45,306 bases of DNA from Lachnospiraceae bacterium A4 (GCA_000403215.2 KE159542.1:31960-77265); one strand, 5' to 3'; shown: positions 9,001 through 18,196, counted from the first letter of the stretch. The notes: generated by a model not told the origin, from the sequence alone. A program made the numbers and translations.

Positions 9001-9816
9001 TCAGATCTCTACCCGTTTCATATAGTATCCGAAACAGCCCTTATATAATTTGTTATCCGCGTCCTGCTGCATACGCGCTTCGCCGTTCTCAAAGCCCTCA
9101 AATCCAAACATTTGCGCGATGCGCTGCTCCCTCTCATAATATACACCCGGCACGCCAAGATAATACAGAATTTCCTTCTGTGTATACCGGAACAAGAGAA
9201 GCTGCCTGTAATTGTAATATGAATGCAAGACAAATGAGTTGGTCGCCAGCTCATGATACTTTGCCGCCAAAATCACCACATCACGCGGGCGAATCAAGAT
9301 GCTCTGCGCCTCGGAGCAGATGTGAATTTCTGGATATATTTTTCGAAGCTGCTGCCATTTATCCGCATAGATTTCCTCATGCATCTCCTCCTGAAGCGCA
9401 TCGCACACCGACTGTTCTGCACTCTTTGCGATCTGGGTCTCTTTTGAAACCAACTCCGTACTGGTGTTTATGTCATTGCGCTCACTATTGTTATGCTTTG
9501 TTTTTGGATACTCGTCACGCAGCACACAGACGCCCTTTCGTGCGCCATACAGCGGAATCTCGACCCGCATACAGCGCGCAAGGTTCACTTGCTGGGTCCA
9601 TTTGATCTTTTCCATGCCATACCCACCCTTGATAGGCACGATTCCCATCAAGATTTTCTCATCATCACTGTCCACGGCATACACTTTGCAGCGATCACCG
9701 CACTGCTGCGGCACCCCCCGCAAGCCCACACAAAACCCGCTGTTTTCTACCCTCAAAAAGCCAATGTTCCGCTCTTTTTTTCCATTATTCATATAGTCAA
9801 TATAAAAAAACTGCAT
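9001..9816 (-). CDS. Conserved Lachnospiraceae protein, probable DUF6128 family
   Basis: Function unknown. The protein has 271 residues and starts at the ATG at 9816 behind GGAGGGG. It has two parts. The N-terminal domain (about 1-105) is beta-rich and opens with a short aromatic stretch (MQFFYIDYM) and IGFLRVENSG. After a Ser/Thr-rich linker, the C-terminal domain (about 160-271) contains YHELATNSFVLHSYYNYRQ and YYLGVPGVYYEREQRIAQM. These resemble what I remember of DUF6128 proteins of Lachnospiraceae. No signal peptide or membrane segment is seen. It ends ten bases from the convergent NrdG2-type gene. A small adaptor or envelope-associated role is possible but unsupported. Confidence 0.65.
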   Translation of the reverse strand: MQFFYIDYMNNGKKERNIGFLRVENSGFCVGLRGVPQQCGDRCKVYAVDSDDEKILMGIVPIKGGYGMEKIKWTQQVNLARCMRVEIPLYGARKGVCVLRDEYPKTKHNNSERNDINTSTELVSKETQIAKSAEQSVCDALQEEMHEEIYADKWQQLRKIYPEIHICSEAQSILIRPRDVVILAAKYHELATNSFVLHSYYNYRQLLLFRYTQKEILYYLGVPGVYYEREQRIAQMFGFEGFENGEARMQQDADNKLYKGCFGYYMKRVEI

Positions 9817-9931
9817 ACGAAATCCCCTCCATTCATCATGGCTATTCTAATGTATGTCCAAGTTTGGGATTTTATGCGGAGAGCGCTCATTTTCTGACAG
9901 CTTTTATCATGCAATTGATTTTGTATCTATT

Positions 9932-11017
9932 TTACTCCAGCGAATCAATATACTTCATATAATTGACCACCATGAGCGCAATCTTAAAGGTCAGCGCATC
10001 ATCAAACTTTCTGATATCCAACCCGGTAGACTGGTGGAGTTTCTCGATTCTGTAGACGAGAGTATTGCGGTGTACATAGAGCTGGCGCGATGTCTCTGAC
10101 ACGTTGAGGTTGTTGTCAAAGAACTTTTGTACCGTCGTCAGAATTTCATCATCCAAATCGTCAGGAATATTGTCTCCAAAAATCTCTTTCATAAAAATGC
10201 GGCACAAATTAATCGGGAGCTGGTAAATCAGCCGTCCAATGCCGAGTGTATTATAGGCGCTGATAGATTTTTCCATGTAGAAGATCATGCCCACATCGCG
10301 CGCCATCTTTGCTTCTTTGTAAGACTTGGATACCTCCTTGAGCTCTGACACAATCGTTCCATAAGAAACCTTGGTGATCAGCATTGCCTCGGAGTTGAGC
10401 ATATCGACGATCATCTGCGCTGTCTGCTCTACCTCACTGTAGGCATCGAGCGCGCCAACTTCTTTGATTAAGATAATATTTTTCTGCTCCACGGCTGTCA
10501 GATAGCATCCCGGCTGACCCTCAAATATATTTTTTAACATTTCCATAGAAATGTTATCTTTGTCGTTCTGCGCCTCCACCAGATAGACTACACGCGGCGC
10601 CTCCGGCACAATGTGCAGCTTCTTCGCACGGTTGTAGATATCCACGAGCAGCAGATTATCAAGTAGCAGATTCTGGAAAAAATTATTTTTGTCAAAGTGT
10701 TCCTTGTAGGCGATTACCAGATTCTGTATCTGGCTCACTGCCACCTTGCCAATCATATAGGCATCTGCGCCAGCGCCCTTTGCAATCAGCACATAGAGCA
10801 CTTCGCCATCTTCCAGAATTTTGAGCATGTGGACACCGCCCACAATCTGACTGTCAGCAGGGGAGTCTACGAAATTGCGCACCAGCTCGTGCGATACATT
10901 CCGGTTGTCGAAGGTGGTTGCCACTGTAATTCCTTCCATATCAATTACACACAAATCAATCCTTGTGATCGTCTTTAGCTCGTCGATGCTTGTCTGAATT
11001 ACCTGATTTGAAATCAT
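9932..11017 (-). CDS. CdaR-type transcriptional regulator
   Basis: Probable activator of a carbon-source pathway. The 361-residue protein starts at the ATG at 11017 behind AGGAGG. Its N-terminal region (about 1-130) resembles a CdaR/GGDEF-like sensory domain, with ITRIDLCVIDMEGITVATTF near the start. The C-terminus carries a PucR-type helix-turn-helix at about 290-350 (NLNVSETSRQLYVHRNTLVY, then RIEKLHQSTGLDIRKFDDAL). In the CdaR family this arrangement senses sugar acids or related ligands, and the ligand here is unknown. It follows the sugar ABC ATPase gene on the same strand but is separated by a terminator-like hairpin, so co-regulation is possible but not shown. Confidence 0.8.
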   Translation of the reverse strand: MISNQVIQTSIDELKTITRIDLCVIDMEGITVATTFDNRNVSHELVRNFVDSPADSQIVGGVHMLKILEDGEVLYVLIAKGAGADAYMIGKVAVSQIQNLVIAYKEHFDKNNFFQNLLLDNLLLVDIYNRAKKLHIVPEAPRVVYLVEAQNDKDNISMEMLKNIFEGQPGCYLTAVEQKNIILIKEVGALDAYSEVEQTAQMIVDMLNSEAMLITKVSYGTIVSELKEVSKSYKEAKMARDVGMIFYMEKSISAYNTLGIGRLIYQLPINLCRIFMKEIFGDNIPDDLDDEILTTVQKFFDNNLNVSETSRQLYVHRNTLVYRIEKLHQSTGLDIRKFDDALTFKIALMVVNYMKYIDSLE

Positions 11018-11050
11018 AGTTACCTCCTGAAGTTCCTTAGATGTTAAAAC

Positions 11051-11074
11051 CCCGGGTGAAACATTCCACCCGGG
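11051..11074 (-). terminator. Terminator after the ABC ATPase gene
   Basis: CCCGGGTG (11051-11058) pairs with CACCCGGG (11067-11074). The minus strand continues with a G and TTTT, and the plus strand has a TATATTTTTT run. It lies between the ATPase stop (11102) and the CdaR start (11017). Confidence 0.65.
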
Positions 11075-11101
11075 TATATTTTTTCAGTAATATTACACAA
11101 A

Positions 11102-12214
11102 TTAGTTTGTGATGATCTTCTGTGTCTCTTTGTCAAATACGTGAATCTTCTCGATATCAATTGCGAATTTTACCTTATCGCCGGGTCTTGCAGTTGTTCT
11201 GGGATCAACTCTTGCTGTGATCGGGAACTCTGCCAGATCTGCATACAGGAATACTTCTGCACCGAGTAACTCGTATACACGAATTGTTGTCTCAAATGTA
11301 CTCTCAGACTTTGCTTCTACCATCATCTGAGAATCATAAATATCTTCTGGTCTGATACCGAATGTTACAGTCTTTCCGCCGTATCCGCCTTCAATCAGCT
11401 TCTTTGACTTTGCAGGAGGAAGTGGAATTGAAAGTCCAGCTACCTTCAAGTGTGCTGTATCGCCCTTTAAGTCAACGGACGCGTCGATGAAGTTCATCTG
11501 CGGAGATCCCATGAATCCTGCTACGAACAGGTTCTGTGGCTTTTCATATAAGTTCTGCGGTGTATCTACCTGCTGTACCACGCCATCCTTCATAACAACG
11601 ATACGGGTACCAAGTGTCATAGCCTCTGTCTGGTCATGTGTTACGTAGATGATGGTTGTGCCGAGTCTCTGATGAAGCTTTGCAATCTCGATACGCATCT
11701 GTACACGGAGTTTTGCGTCCAAGTTTGAAAGAGGCTCATCCATGAGGAATACCTTAGGATTACGCACGATTGCACGGCCCATCGCAACACGCTGTCTCTG
11801 ACCACCTGACAAAGCCTTCGGCTTTCTGTCGAGAAGTGCTGTCAAGTCAAGAATCTTAGCTGCTTCCTTAACCATCTTATCAATTTCATTTTTGGGAACT
11901 TTTCTTAATTTAAGACCAAACGCCATGTTGTCATATACTGACATATGAGGATACAAAGCGTAGTTCTGGAATACCATCGCGATATCTCTGTCCTTTGGTT
12001 CAACATCATTTACGACTCTGTCGCCAATCCTTAACTCGCCGGAAGAGATGTCCTCAAGACCTGCAACCATACGAAGTGTTGTAGACTTACCACAGCCTGA
12101 AGGTCCAACGAAGATGATGAACTCCTTGTCAGCAATCTCAAGATTGAAATTCTTAACTGCTTCAAAACCATTAGGATATACTTTACAAACGTTCTTTAAA
12201 GATAAACTTGCCAT
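11102..12214 (-). CDS. ugpC: Sugar ABC transporter ATP-binding protein, UgpC/MsmK type
   Basis: ATPase that energises uptake of sugars or glycerol-3-phosphate through type I ABC importers. In Firmicutes one such subunit often serves several transporters. The start is the ATG at 12214 (MASLSLKNVCKVYPNG) behind GGGAGG, and a longer frame upstream has no family similarity. Of its 370 residues, the Walker A motif is GPSGCGKST at 37-45, the signature LSGGQRQR at 135-142, and Walker B is VFLMDEP with the catalytic E160, followed by a THDQTEA switch His. The C-terminal third is the regulatory OB/TOBE domain (VTFGIRPEDIYD). No permease or binding-protein gene is adjacent, consistent with a shared MsmK-like ATPase. 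A symbol such as msmK or msmX would also fit. Confidence 0.88.
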   Translation of the reverse strand: MASLSLKNVCKVYPNGFEAVKNFNLEIADKEFIIFVGPSGCGKSTTLRMVAGLEDISSGELRIGDRVVNDVEPKDRDIAMVFQNYALYPHMSVYDNMAFGLKLRKVPKNEIDKMVKEAAKILDLTALLDRKPKALSGGQRQRVAMGRAIVRNPKVFLMDEPLSNLDAKLRVQMRIEIAKLHQRLGTTIIYVTHDQTEAMTLGTRIVVMKDGVVQQVDTPQNLYEKPQNLFVAGFMGSPQMNFIDASVDLKGDTAHLKVAGLSIPLPPAKSKKLIEGGYGGKTVTFGIRPEDIYDSQMMVEAKSESTFETTIRVYELLGAEVFLYADLAEFPITARVDPRTTARPGDKVKFAIDIEKIHVFDKETQKIITN

Positions 12215-12270
12215 ATTAAAATGCCTCCCGAAAATTATTGAATATTTTGTTTCGTTGAAAGTATAAGCCA

Positions 12271-12299
12271 TTTAGAACAATGTACTGGACATCTTTCAA
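12271..12299 (-). promoter_or_regulatory. Possible SigA promoter of the ABC ATPase gene
   Basis: On the minus strand TTGAAA (12294-12299) and TCTAAA (12271-12276) are 17 bases apart, about 57 bases upstream of the ATG at 12214. The -10 is a weak match. Nothing else is clear in the 285-base gap to the next gene. Confidence 0.3.
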
Positions 12300-12499
12300 C
12301 AAGTTATTTTGCATGTTCTTAGTATAAAATAAAATGCTTAAAAATGCTATGCCATAAATCCACAAAGTTTTTTACAGGCTTATGTAACAATTGCTTACCC
12401 TGCATAAGGCAGTCCAAAATTTGCCATATCCTGTAAGCACTTTGTCCAAATGGACACTTTGTTTCTGTACATTATAGACAAAACCATATGTTTATTTTG

Positions 12500-13267
12500 T
12501 CACATCTTATCTTGATTCAGGCTCTTCTCAGGCACTTCCACAAACTTTCCATTGCGGAATACCTTCACCATCCTGCCCTCCCGCTCGATGCGGTCGCTCT
12601 CCGCAAAGATGCCGCTGTCAGCCTCCGAAGGGTTCTTTGCGGGCGCATTGGCATTCACTGCCAGCGCTTCCTCATAGCGTCTAAACACGCGCAGAAGCAG
12701 GCAGGACTTTAGATAGACAATCGTGCCAAACGCCAGCAGAATCAAAATCGGCAGACTCTGCGGGACAAAGTAAAATATCACCACCGGCACTGCGTACACG
12801 GCAATCAGAAGCACTGTTGTCGGCAGGTGCGAGAGCGCCATCAAAAACGAATTTTTAATTGTATTTTTGACAGGGTTGATAAACCGCGCCTGCAGTGGAA
12901 ACATATACACGACGCCCATGAGCAGAATCAGTGACACAGTCACCATAGCAAGCCGTATCCACCGCGAAAACTCAATGCCGGAGTAGACAATAATCGTGTA
13001 ATCCACGGACAAAATCCCGATAACCAGCAGCACAAGCAGCCACATGACCGTCGCCTGCTTAAAATTTTCCTTAAATGCCTTAAAAAAGCCCCTCACAATA
13101 TAGGTTTCTTCATTTTTTACCATCTTAAAAGTCATATAATACGCCGCTGAGACTGCCGCCCCAACTGTAAATACTGGAATACTGCATACGATAATCAAGA
13201 TATTCAGTATCATGATATCCGCCACTTTGCTCAAAAAGTTCATCAGCGGACTGTCAAGTTTAAACAT
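12500..13267 (-). CDS. YesL family (DUF624) membrane protein
   Basis: Integral membrane protein of 255 residues of the YesL/DUF624 family, often found near carbohydrate-utilisation genes in Firmicutes. Biochemical role unknown. The N-terminus is typical (MFKLDSPLMNFLSKVADIMI). Hydrophobic segments lie at roughly 18-42, 75-95, 105-130, 140-165 and 165-190. The C-terminal tail is hydrophilic and may lie in the cytoplasm. AAGGAG precedes the ATG. It is the last gene of a minus-strand run with the tandem-HD and GNAT genes. Confidence 0.8.
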   Translation of the reverse strand: MFKLDSPLMNFLSKVADIMILNILIIVCSIPVFTVGAAVSAAYYMTFKMVKNEETYIVRGFFKAFKENFKQATVMWLLVLLVIGILSVDYTIIVYSGIEFSRWIRLAMVTVSLILLMGVVYMFPLQARFINPVKNTIKNSFLMALSHLPTTVLLIAVYAVPVVIFYFVPQSLPILILLAFGTIVYLKSCLLLRVFRRYEEALAVNANAPAKNPSEADSGIFAESDRIEREGRMVKVFRNGKFVEVPEKSLNQDKM

Positions 13268-13296
13268 TCAATCTTTCTCCTTCCATTTCGCGCGCG

Positions 13297-14550
13297 TCAG
13301 ACAAGGCTGCTGTACACTTGGTTATAATTGCGCTGTAGCTTCTGGTGTGTCACGAGCGCCATATCTGCGCGCTGCTTTGCCTTGTCCATAATCTCGTCAT
13401 AATATTTTAAGAACGTGTCCGCCACAATACCCTCGTACTTGCCTGAAATGATGCCATTGTTGAGATCGTCCACAATCTGTTCCTTCGTGCGGGCTTCTCT
13501 GTAGGGCTTGGGCTCCATCGAGTTCACCACCTGCTCGGAAATCTGCAAGATTGCCTCCTTCTGCCCCATGACGCTCGCCTTGAGCCCGCGGGGATAACCA
13601 TTTCCGTCAAAGCGCTCATGATGCGCTGCCGCAACCTTGATAATCTCCTTGGACAGTTTATTTTCCAGCGTCTTTTCCATAATGTCCACATGGGTCTTGA
13701 TGAGGTTCTTCTCCTCCTCACCGAGTTTTCTCGGCGCGTTTAGCAGCTCTACTGGAATCGCAAGCATACCGATATCGTGCAGCATCGCCGCATAGTACAC
13801 TTCATTCTTATCAAGCTCGCTCAGTTTCAGCTTTCTGCCAAGCTCGCGGCACACATAGATGGTCGCCACGGTCTCCGATACCGTCTGCTCCTCCTTGAGT
13901 CCGGTACAGTACATAAGCATCTTCAGATACTTTTCCTTCTCATCGTCCGACAAAAGCACATACTCAAGGCTTTCCGCATACTCCTCCTTAAACGTCTTGT
14001 CCCTCAGCTTGGTAAACAGATCAAACTCCTTCACCGCGGTGTCCAGCAGTTCGCATACCCTGGGGTGAAACTTTGTGCCGGCATAATTGTTGATTAACTT
14101 ATGGTCAAATTTTGCCCCGAATGAGCGCTGCCAGATATCCATAATCTCTGCGGCTTTCAGCGCCTCAAGCTCAAAGCGGTAGCGGTAATCCATATCCTTC
14201 GTCTTGCTGTAGTCTGTGTGATGATAGAGGATAATCTTGGACTGCTCGTCAAGCGGTGACAAATATTTGAGAAACAGGTATCCATATACCGAGTGCGGCA
14301 GCGCATTTTTCGCCTCAAACGTGAGCTGTTTGCGCACATCGTCCGTCTTGAACGCCCCGATATCATGGAGCAGCGCAAGCACCATAAAATCGGCAATCTC
14401 ATACTTTTCATAAGTCCCCTGAACCTCTAAGATCTTTGACATAATATAGCTCACCCGCATACTGTGGTGTGCCATAGATTTGTTCATCAGCCTCAGCGTC
14501 TCATAAATCAAATCTACCATATTTCTGCTTGTAATATATTCTACAGCCAT
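13297..14550 (-). CDS. Tandem HD-domain protein, degenerate HD-GYP
   Basis: Cytosolic protein of 417 residues related to cyclic-dinucleotide phosphodiesterases. Two HD-type domains are visible. The first (about 20-150) keeps a full set of metal ligands: H28/H29, H62-D63 in LLHDIG, H86, and H110/H111. The second (about 225-350) has H258-D259, H287, and the HHERFDGNGYP signature at 310-320 with GYP retained. It lacks the first His of the domain, and the usual D-x2-D in the last helix is replaced by ISEQVVNS. The domain carrying the GYP signature may therefore be catalytically altered, while the N-terminal HD may be active. Substrate unknown. AGGGGTGG precedes the ATG. There are no receiver or membrane segments. 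Confidence 0.75.
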   Translation of the reverse strand: MAVEYITSRNMVDLIYETLRLMNKSMAHHSMRVSYIMSKILEVQGTYEKYEIADFMVLALLHDIGAFKTDDVRKQLTFEAKNALPHSVYGYLFLKYLSPLDEQSKIILYHHTDYSKTKDMDYRYRFELEALKAAEIMDIWQRSFGAKFDHKLINNYAGTKFHPRVCELLDTAVKEFDLFTKLRDKTFKEEYAESLEYVLLSDDEKEKYLKMLMYCTGLKEEQTVSETVATIYVCRELGRKLKLSELDKNEVYYAAMLHDIGMLAIPVELLNAPRKLGEEEKNLIKTHVDIMEKTLENKLSKEIIKVAAAHHERFDGNGYPRGLKASVMGQKEAILQISEQVVNSMEPKPYREARTKEQIVDDLNNGIISGKYEGIVADTFLKYYDEIMDKAKQRADMALVTHQKLQRNYNQVYSSLV

Positions 14551-14578
14551 AGTTCCACCCCTTGTATTTTAATTTTTA

Positions 14579-15124
14579 CTATATTTTCGTAGAAATCCTG
14601 CGCGCCATCGGCGTATAGCGGATTCCGTCCCTCGTCTGCTGCCTGTCGGTATCCACAAAACCCAGACGGTGATAAAAGCCTGTCGCATAGAGCGCTGCAT
14701 CAACCGTGATGCTGTCATGCCCCTCCTCTGTCAGTACATAGCTGCTCACATACTCGACCAAGCCCCTGCCAATCCCCAGCCTGTGATACTGCCCGTCCAC
14801 AAACAAGAGTGATATGTGCGTCTCATTCCTGAGACTGATCATCCCTACCATCCTGCCGTTGTCATACGCGCCAAAAAGCTGATATGAACCCAGCATAAAC
14901 ATTTTGTGCAGCACTTCGTCCGTGATAAAATCCTGAAAGCTCTCGATGCCCTCTGGCGTACAGTCACGTGCCTCAAACTGCATAAACGTGCGCCATGCAA
15001 GCGCCATCGCATCATCCCATTCATTGCGGTAAGCAGGTCTGACGGCAATTCTTACAGGCTTGATGATATTGCGTCCAACTCTCCGTCCAAACTCCAATTC
15101 CTCTGTCACCTTCTCACTCTTCAC
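14579..15124 (-). CDS. GNAT family N-acetyltransferase
   Basis: Acetyl-CoA-dependent acetyltransferase, acceptor unknown. The core of the 181-residue protein starts around residue 26 (IAVRPAYRNEWDDAMALAW). The acetyl-CoA-binding motif A is HRLGIGRGLVEY, followed by ITVDAALYATGFYHRLGF, the usual GNAT C-terminal strand-helix unit. The only available start near the conserved core is a GTG at 15124. It has no good ribosome-binding site, but a TATACT hexamer lies 18 bases upstream, so the message may be nearly leaderless or the start may be elsewhere. It lies 28 bases upstream of the HD gene, probably in the same transcript. Confidence 0.75.
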   Translation of the reverse strand: MKSEKVTEELEFGRRVGRNIIKPVRIAVRPAYRNEWDDAMALAWRTFMQFEARDCTPEGIESFQDFITDEVLHKMFMLGSYQLFGAYDNGRMVGMISLRNETHISLLFVDGQYHRLGIGRGLVEYVSSYVLTEEGHDSITVDAALYATGFYHRLGFVDTDRQQTRDGIRYTPMARRISTKI

Positions 15125-15216
15125 AAAATAGTTATTAATCAGTATAGCACACTTTTCAAAGATTGTATATTTTTTCTGAAAATATTAATTGGGAAAACAG
15201 TTTTGCTGTACTAGAA

Positions 15217-15248
15217 AAGGCACAGACGCGAACCTGCATCTGTGCCTT
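15217..15248 (-). terminator. Terminator of the HPr-like gene
   Basis: AAGGCACAGA (15217-15226) pairs with TCTGTGCCTT (15239-15248). On the minus strand the stem is followed by TTCTAG, which with the CTTTT at the stem base gives a short T-tract. It lies directly downstream of the stop at 15259. Confidence 0.65.
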
Positions 15249-15258
15249 GGCAACTCCA

Positions 15259-15513
15259 CTATTGGCAGATAAAGAACCGCTCCAGCGCATCGACGGCATC
15301 GCCTTCGTCGTTCCCGTTGGCAGCAATCGTCACATTCATTCCCTCAGAAGGGTTAAAGGCAATAATTCCCATAATACTTTTTGCGTTGATCTTATACTTA
15401 TCATACTCCAGCAGGACTTCACTCTTGTACTGGCTGGCAATCTGTACAATCTCTGCCAGTGGATGATCATATTTTTTCTCGATTTCCTTTACCATAACTT
15501 GTTTCTTTAACAC
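15259..15513 (-). CDS. HPr-like (Crh-type) protein lacking the phosphorylatable histidine
   Basis: Small protein of 84 residues that aligns without gaps to HPr of the sugar phosphotransferase system. At the PTS phosphorylation site His15 is replaced by Tyr and Arg17 by His, in KKYDHPLAEIVQ. It therefore should not accept phosphate from enzyme I. The regulatory serine region is intact: KSIMGI with Ser at position 46, the residue phosphorylated by HPr kinase. This pattern parallels Bacillus Crh, which has Gln at 15, and suggests a purely regulatory role with CcpA or other partners. The start is a GTG at 15513, seven bases after GGAGGG, and it is monocistronic with a promoter and a terminator. 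Confidence 0.8.
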   Translation of the reverse strand: MLKKQVMVKEIEKKYDHPLAEIVQIASQYKSEVLLEYDKYKINAKSIMGIIAFNPSEGMNVTIAANGNDEGDAVDALERFFICQ

Positions 15514-15656
15514 ACCGAATCCCTCCGTTAGCTTGACCGATTAATGTTACATGCGACGCAAAAGCGGCGCGCAATATTGCAAAATGTTATTCTTTCTTAT
15601 GTATAATAATTCTTTGCATAATTCGAAAAAGGATTTTGTAATATAAACCATGTATT

Positions 15657-15685
15657 ATTGTCTATTTTTTCACTGAAAAAGTCAA
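15657..15685 (-). promoter_or_regulatory. Possible promoter of the HPr-like gene
   Basis: On the minus strand TTGACT (15680-15685) and GACAAT (15657-15662) are 17 bases apart, about 145 bases upstream of the GTG. The -35 is good and the -10 is weak. The long AT-rich leader between contains no other clear signal. Confidence 0.35.
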
Positions 15686-15745
15686 TGATTTTTTAGGTAT
15701 TTTTTTGAAACAGGCCAAAAACCGTCTTTTTCACGAAAAAAGCAC

Positions 15746-18196
15746 TTATTTTAAATATTTCATTAGTATTTTCTGCAAAACTTCCACATCAATCGGCTTG
15801 GTCATAAACTCATCAAACCCCTTTTTCATGTACTCCTCCCGCGCGCCGGTGATGGCGTTGGCAGTGAGTACGACAATCGGCGTGCTGTGGCTGACGCTCT
15901 CCGCATTCCTGTGCAGGTACTGCATTAGTTCTGTTCCTGTAATCTCCGGCATCATATCATCTGTGAGAATCAAATCGTAAGCCTCCTTGTCCAAATGTGC
16001 AATCGCCTCCTGCCCGTCTCCTGCCCGCGCCACTTCGATGTCCAGCATCTCAAGAATAGAAGCAATGACCTCCAGATTCATCTCATTGTCATCGACCACA
16101 AAGACTTTTTTGCCCGGAAAACGCATGGAGTCCAGAGTCTCCTGCACCTCCTCGCCCTCTTGGCTGTTCAGAAGCTCGAACCGTTTCCTGTAGTCCCCAA
16201 CAGGCTCTTGGGAGACGACTTTCTGCGGAAGCTGCACGATAAAGCTCGAACCCTTCCCGTACTCACTCTCCACACTGATTCTGCCGTCCATCAGTTTGAC
16301 AAGCCGCGCAGTGATGCTAAGCCCCAGCCCAGTCCCCTCGACTGTTCTGTTCTTGAGCCGGTCCAGCCGCTCAAACTCCACAAAAAGCCTTGACTGGTCC
16401 TCCTTCCTGATTCCTACGCCGCTGTCCGAAACCCTGATGTCCAGCAGAAGCGCTGACCCGTCGGTGCACTCAGATACCTCCTGTTTCCTGACGCACAATT
16501 CCACCCATCCTTCTTTGGTATATTTCACGGCATTTGTCAGCAGGTTGATCATCACCTGTTTAATCCGCACCTCGTCCCCGTAAAGGATATCTGGCAGTGT
16601 ACCGTCAATATCAAGGCGCAGCGTCAGCTTTTCCCTGTCAATCCGCTCCTGTATCATCACCACGACATCATTGAGCAGCGCAGACAGTGAATAATCCGAG
16701 GCGGTGATCTCCATTTTCCCTGTCTCAATCTTCGAGAAGTCCAGGATGTCGTTAATCAGCGCAAGAAGCGTCCTGCCCGCACTCTGAATATCTGCCGAGT
16801 ACTTCCTGATACTGCTCTTATCTGTCTCGTGCATAATCAGCTCATTCAGCCCAAGAATGGCGTTGAGCGGCGTGCGTATCTCATGGGACATATGCGACAG
16901 GAAACGGCTCTTCTGCTCGCTTGCCTCCTGTGCTGCCTCCTTGTCCCTCTCCATGAGAACAAAGTCTGCCTCCTCCCTCATGCGGTTGATTTCATTGCGG
17001 TTTCTGACAATCCATACCAGCATACAACTGCCAAAAACCAGAAGCCCATAGCCAAAAATAATAGAACATGGATAAATTATCTCATGCCAGTAGAACACAA
17101 CCGAAGCCGCCGTGGAAGTGCTGATTGCCAAAAATCCCACAAACGCCTCCAGTGACAGGATCATTTTCTCCTGCACCAGACTGACACACACCGCCAGAAT
17201 AATGCCTCCGATTATAAGATGCACCACTGGATAAAAATCCGAGATATTCCGCGCAAAGACTGCAAAAGACACCACACTCGCCGCAGCGACAGCAAACGAG
17301 AGAAATGCCAGCGCTTCATAGCGTTTATGTCCCGGGAAAAATGCATGGCTCAGGAATAATAAAAACGGAATTGGCAGCATCACCAGCGAAAGATTGTTCA
17401 GCCAGCTTACGATGGAGATTCTCTCTGCGAAAATCTCAAGACACCCGCTGTCTGTGCCCACATAAATTATCGCCAGCGCCAAAAAGGCTGTCAGGCACCG
17501 CAGCGAACGGACATCATGCTGCTTGTCAACCAGTATCGCAGAATGGCTCACAATCAGATTGAGCAGTATGAGAATCAGCGCCGCCACACATACCAGCAGA
17601 CTGTTCATAGAACAATCTAATATATAGCGCTCCAGCGCATATCTGTCGCCGACTGCCACAAACTGTACTGTTGAACTGTCCCTGCCCGTCTCATTATACA
17701 GCGAGATTGTAATTGTATCTCCCTTCTTCAACCCATGTGCCGGCATCTGGTGTATCATGTACATCCGCCGGCTGTACGAGCGGTACTCTGTACGGAAATG
17801 ATGCTCGTACCACACCTTGCCATTGACATAGACTGTCGTATCCAGTGCTCTTGCGCGAAAACACAGATATTCCTCCGGCAGCGGCTCAAAGTCAAGCGTC
17901 TTTGAGATGGAGACATAGCCGCCCTGCGTGCGCAGCCGCAAATAGTGCTTGGACTGGGCGTCAACCTGCTGCGGCTTCCCAGCCTCCTTCGCGCTGTCTG
18001 TATAATACCAGCCCTCTCCAAACCACACATCATTATTTCTAAGATTTTTAAAATGCGGCTGCGCGGGGGCATTGAGACAGATTAAAATCGTCAGAACCAG
18101 CACCACAATCGAAAAAGCACTGTACAATATCCTTGTACTGCTCCGCAAATCAATCCTCTCTAGCCACTCCCGCATATGCTTCTTCTGATTTTTCAT
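15746..18196 (-). CDS. Hybrid sensor histidine kinase with 7TM-DISM-like input
   Basis: Membrane receptor kinase of 816 residues. A first membrane helix (about 24-42) precedes an extracytoplasmic beta-rich domain (about 45-190) resembling the DISMED/carbohydrate-binding-like modules of 7TMR-DISM receptors (LCFRARALDTTVYVNGKVWY). Seven hydrophobic segments follow (about 198-395). Then come a short coiled coil, HisKA with H438 in SHMSHEIRTPLN, and an HATPase domain with N-box INLLTNAVKYT, G1 DSGVGI and G2 GTGLGLSI. A C-terminal receiver has D702, D703, phosphoacceptor D746 and K800. A ribosome-binding site precedes the ATG. The OmpR-type regulator gene ends-to-start 17 bases upstream on the same strand, so the two form one operon. 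The ligand is unknown; an extracellular saccharide is a reasonable guess. Confidence 0.88.
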   Translation of the reverse strand: MKNQKKHMREWLERIDLRSSTRILYSAFSIVVLVLTILICLNAPAQPHFKNLRNNDVWFGEGWYYTDSAKEAGKPQQVDAQSKHYLRLRTQGGYVSISKTLDFEPLPEEYLCFRARALDTTVYVNGKVWYEHHFRTEYRSYSRRMYMIHQMPAHGLKKGDTITISLYNETGRDSSTVQFVAVGDRYALERYILDCSMNSLLVCVAALILILLNLIVSHSAILVDKQHDVRSLRCLTAFLALAIIYVGTDSGCLEIFAERISIVSWLNNLSLVMLPIPFLLFLSHAFFPGHKRYEALAFLSFAVAAASVVSFAVFARNISDFYPVVHLIIGGIILAVCVSLVQEKMILSLEAFVGFLAISTSTAASVVFYWHEIIYPCSIIFGYGLLVFGSCMLVWIVRNRNEINRMREEADFVLMERDKEAAQEASEQKSRFLSHMSHEIRTPLNAILGLNELIMHETDKSSIRKYSADIQSAGRTLLALINDILDFSKIETGKMEITASDYSLSALLNDVVVMIQERIDREKLTLRLDIDGTLPDILYGDEVRIKQVMINLLTNAVKYTKEGWVELCVRKQEVSECTDGSALLLDIRVSDSGVGIRKEDQSRLFVEFERLDRLKNRTVEGTGLGLSITARLVKLMDGRISVESEYGKGSSFIVQLPQKVVSQEPVGDYRKRFELLNSQEGEEVQETLDSMRFPGKKVFVVDDNEMNLEVIASILEMLDIEVARAGDGQEAIAHLDKEAYDLILTDDMMPEITGTELMQYLHRNAESVSHSTPIVVLTANAITGAREEYMKKGFDEFMTKPIDVEVLQKILMKYLK

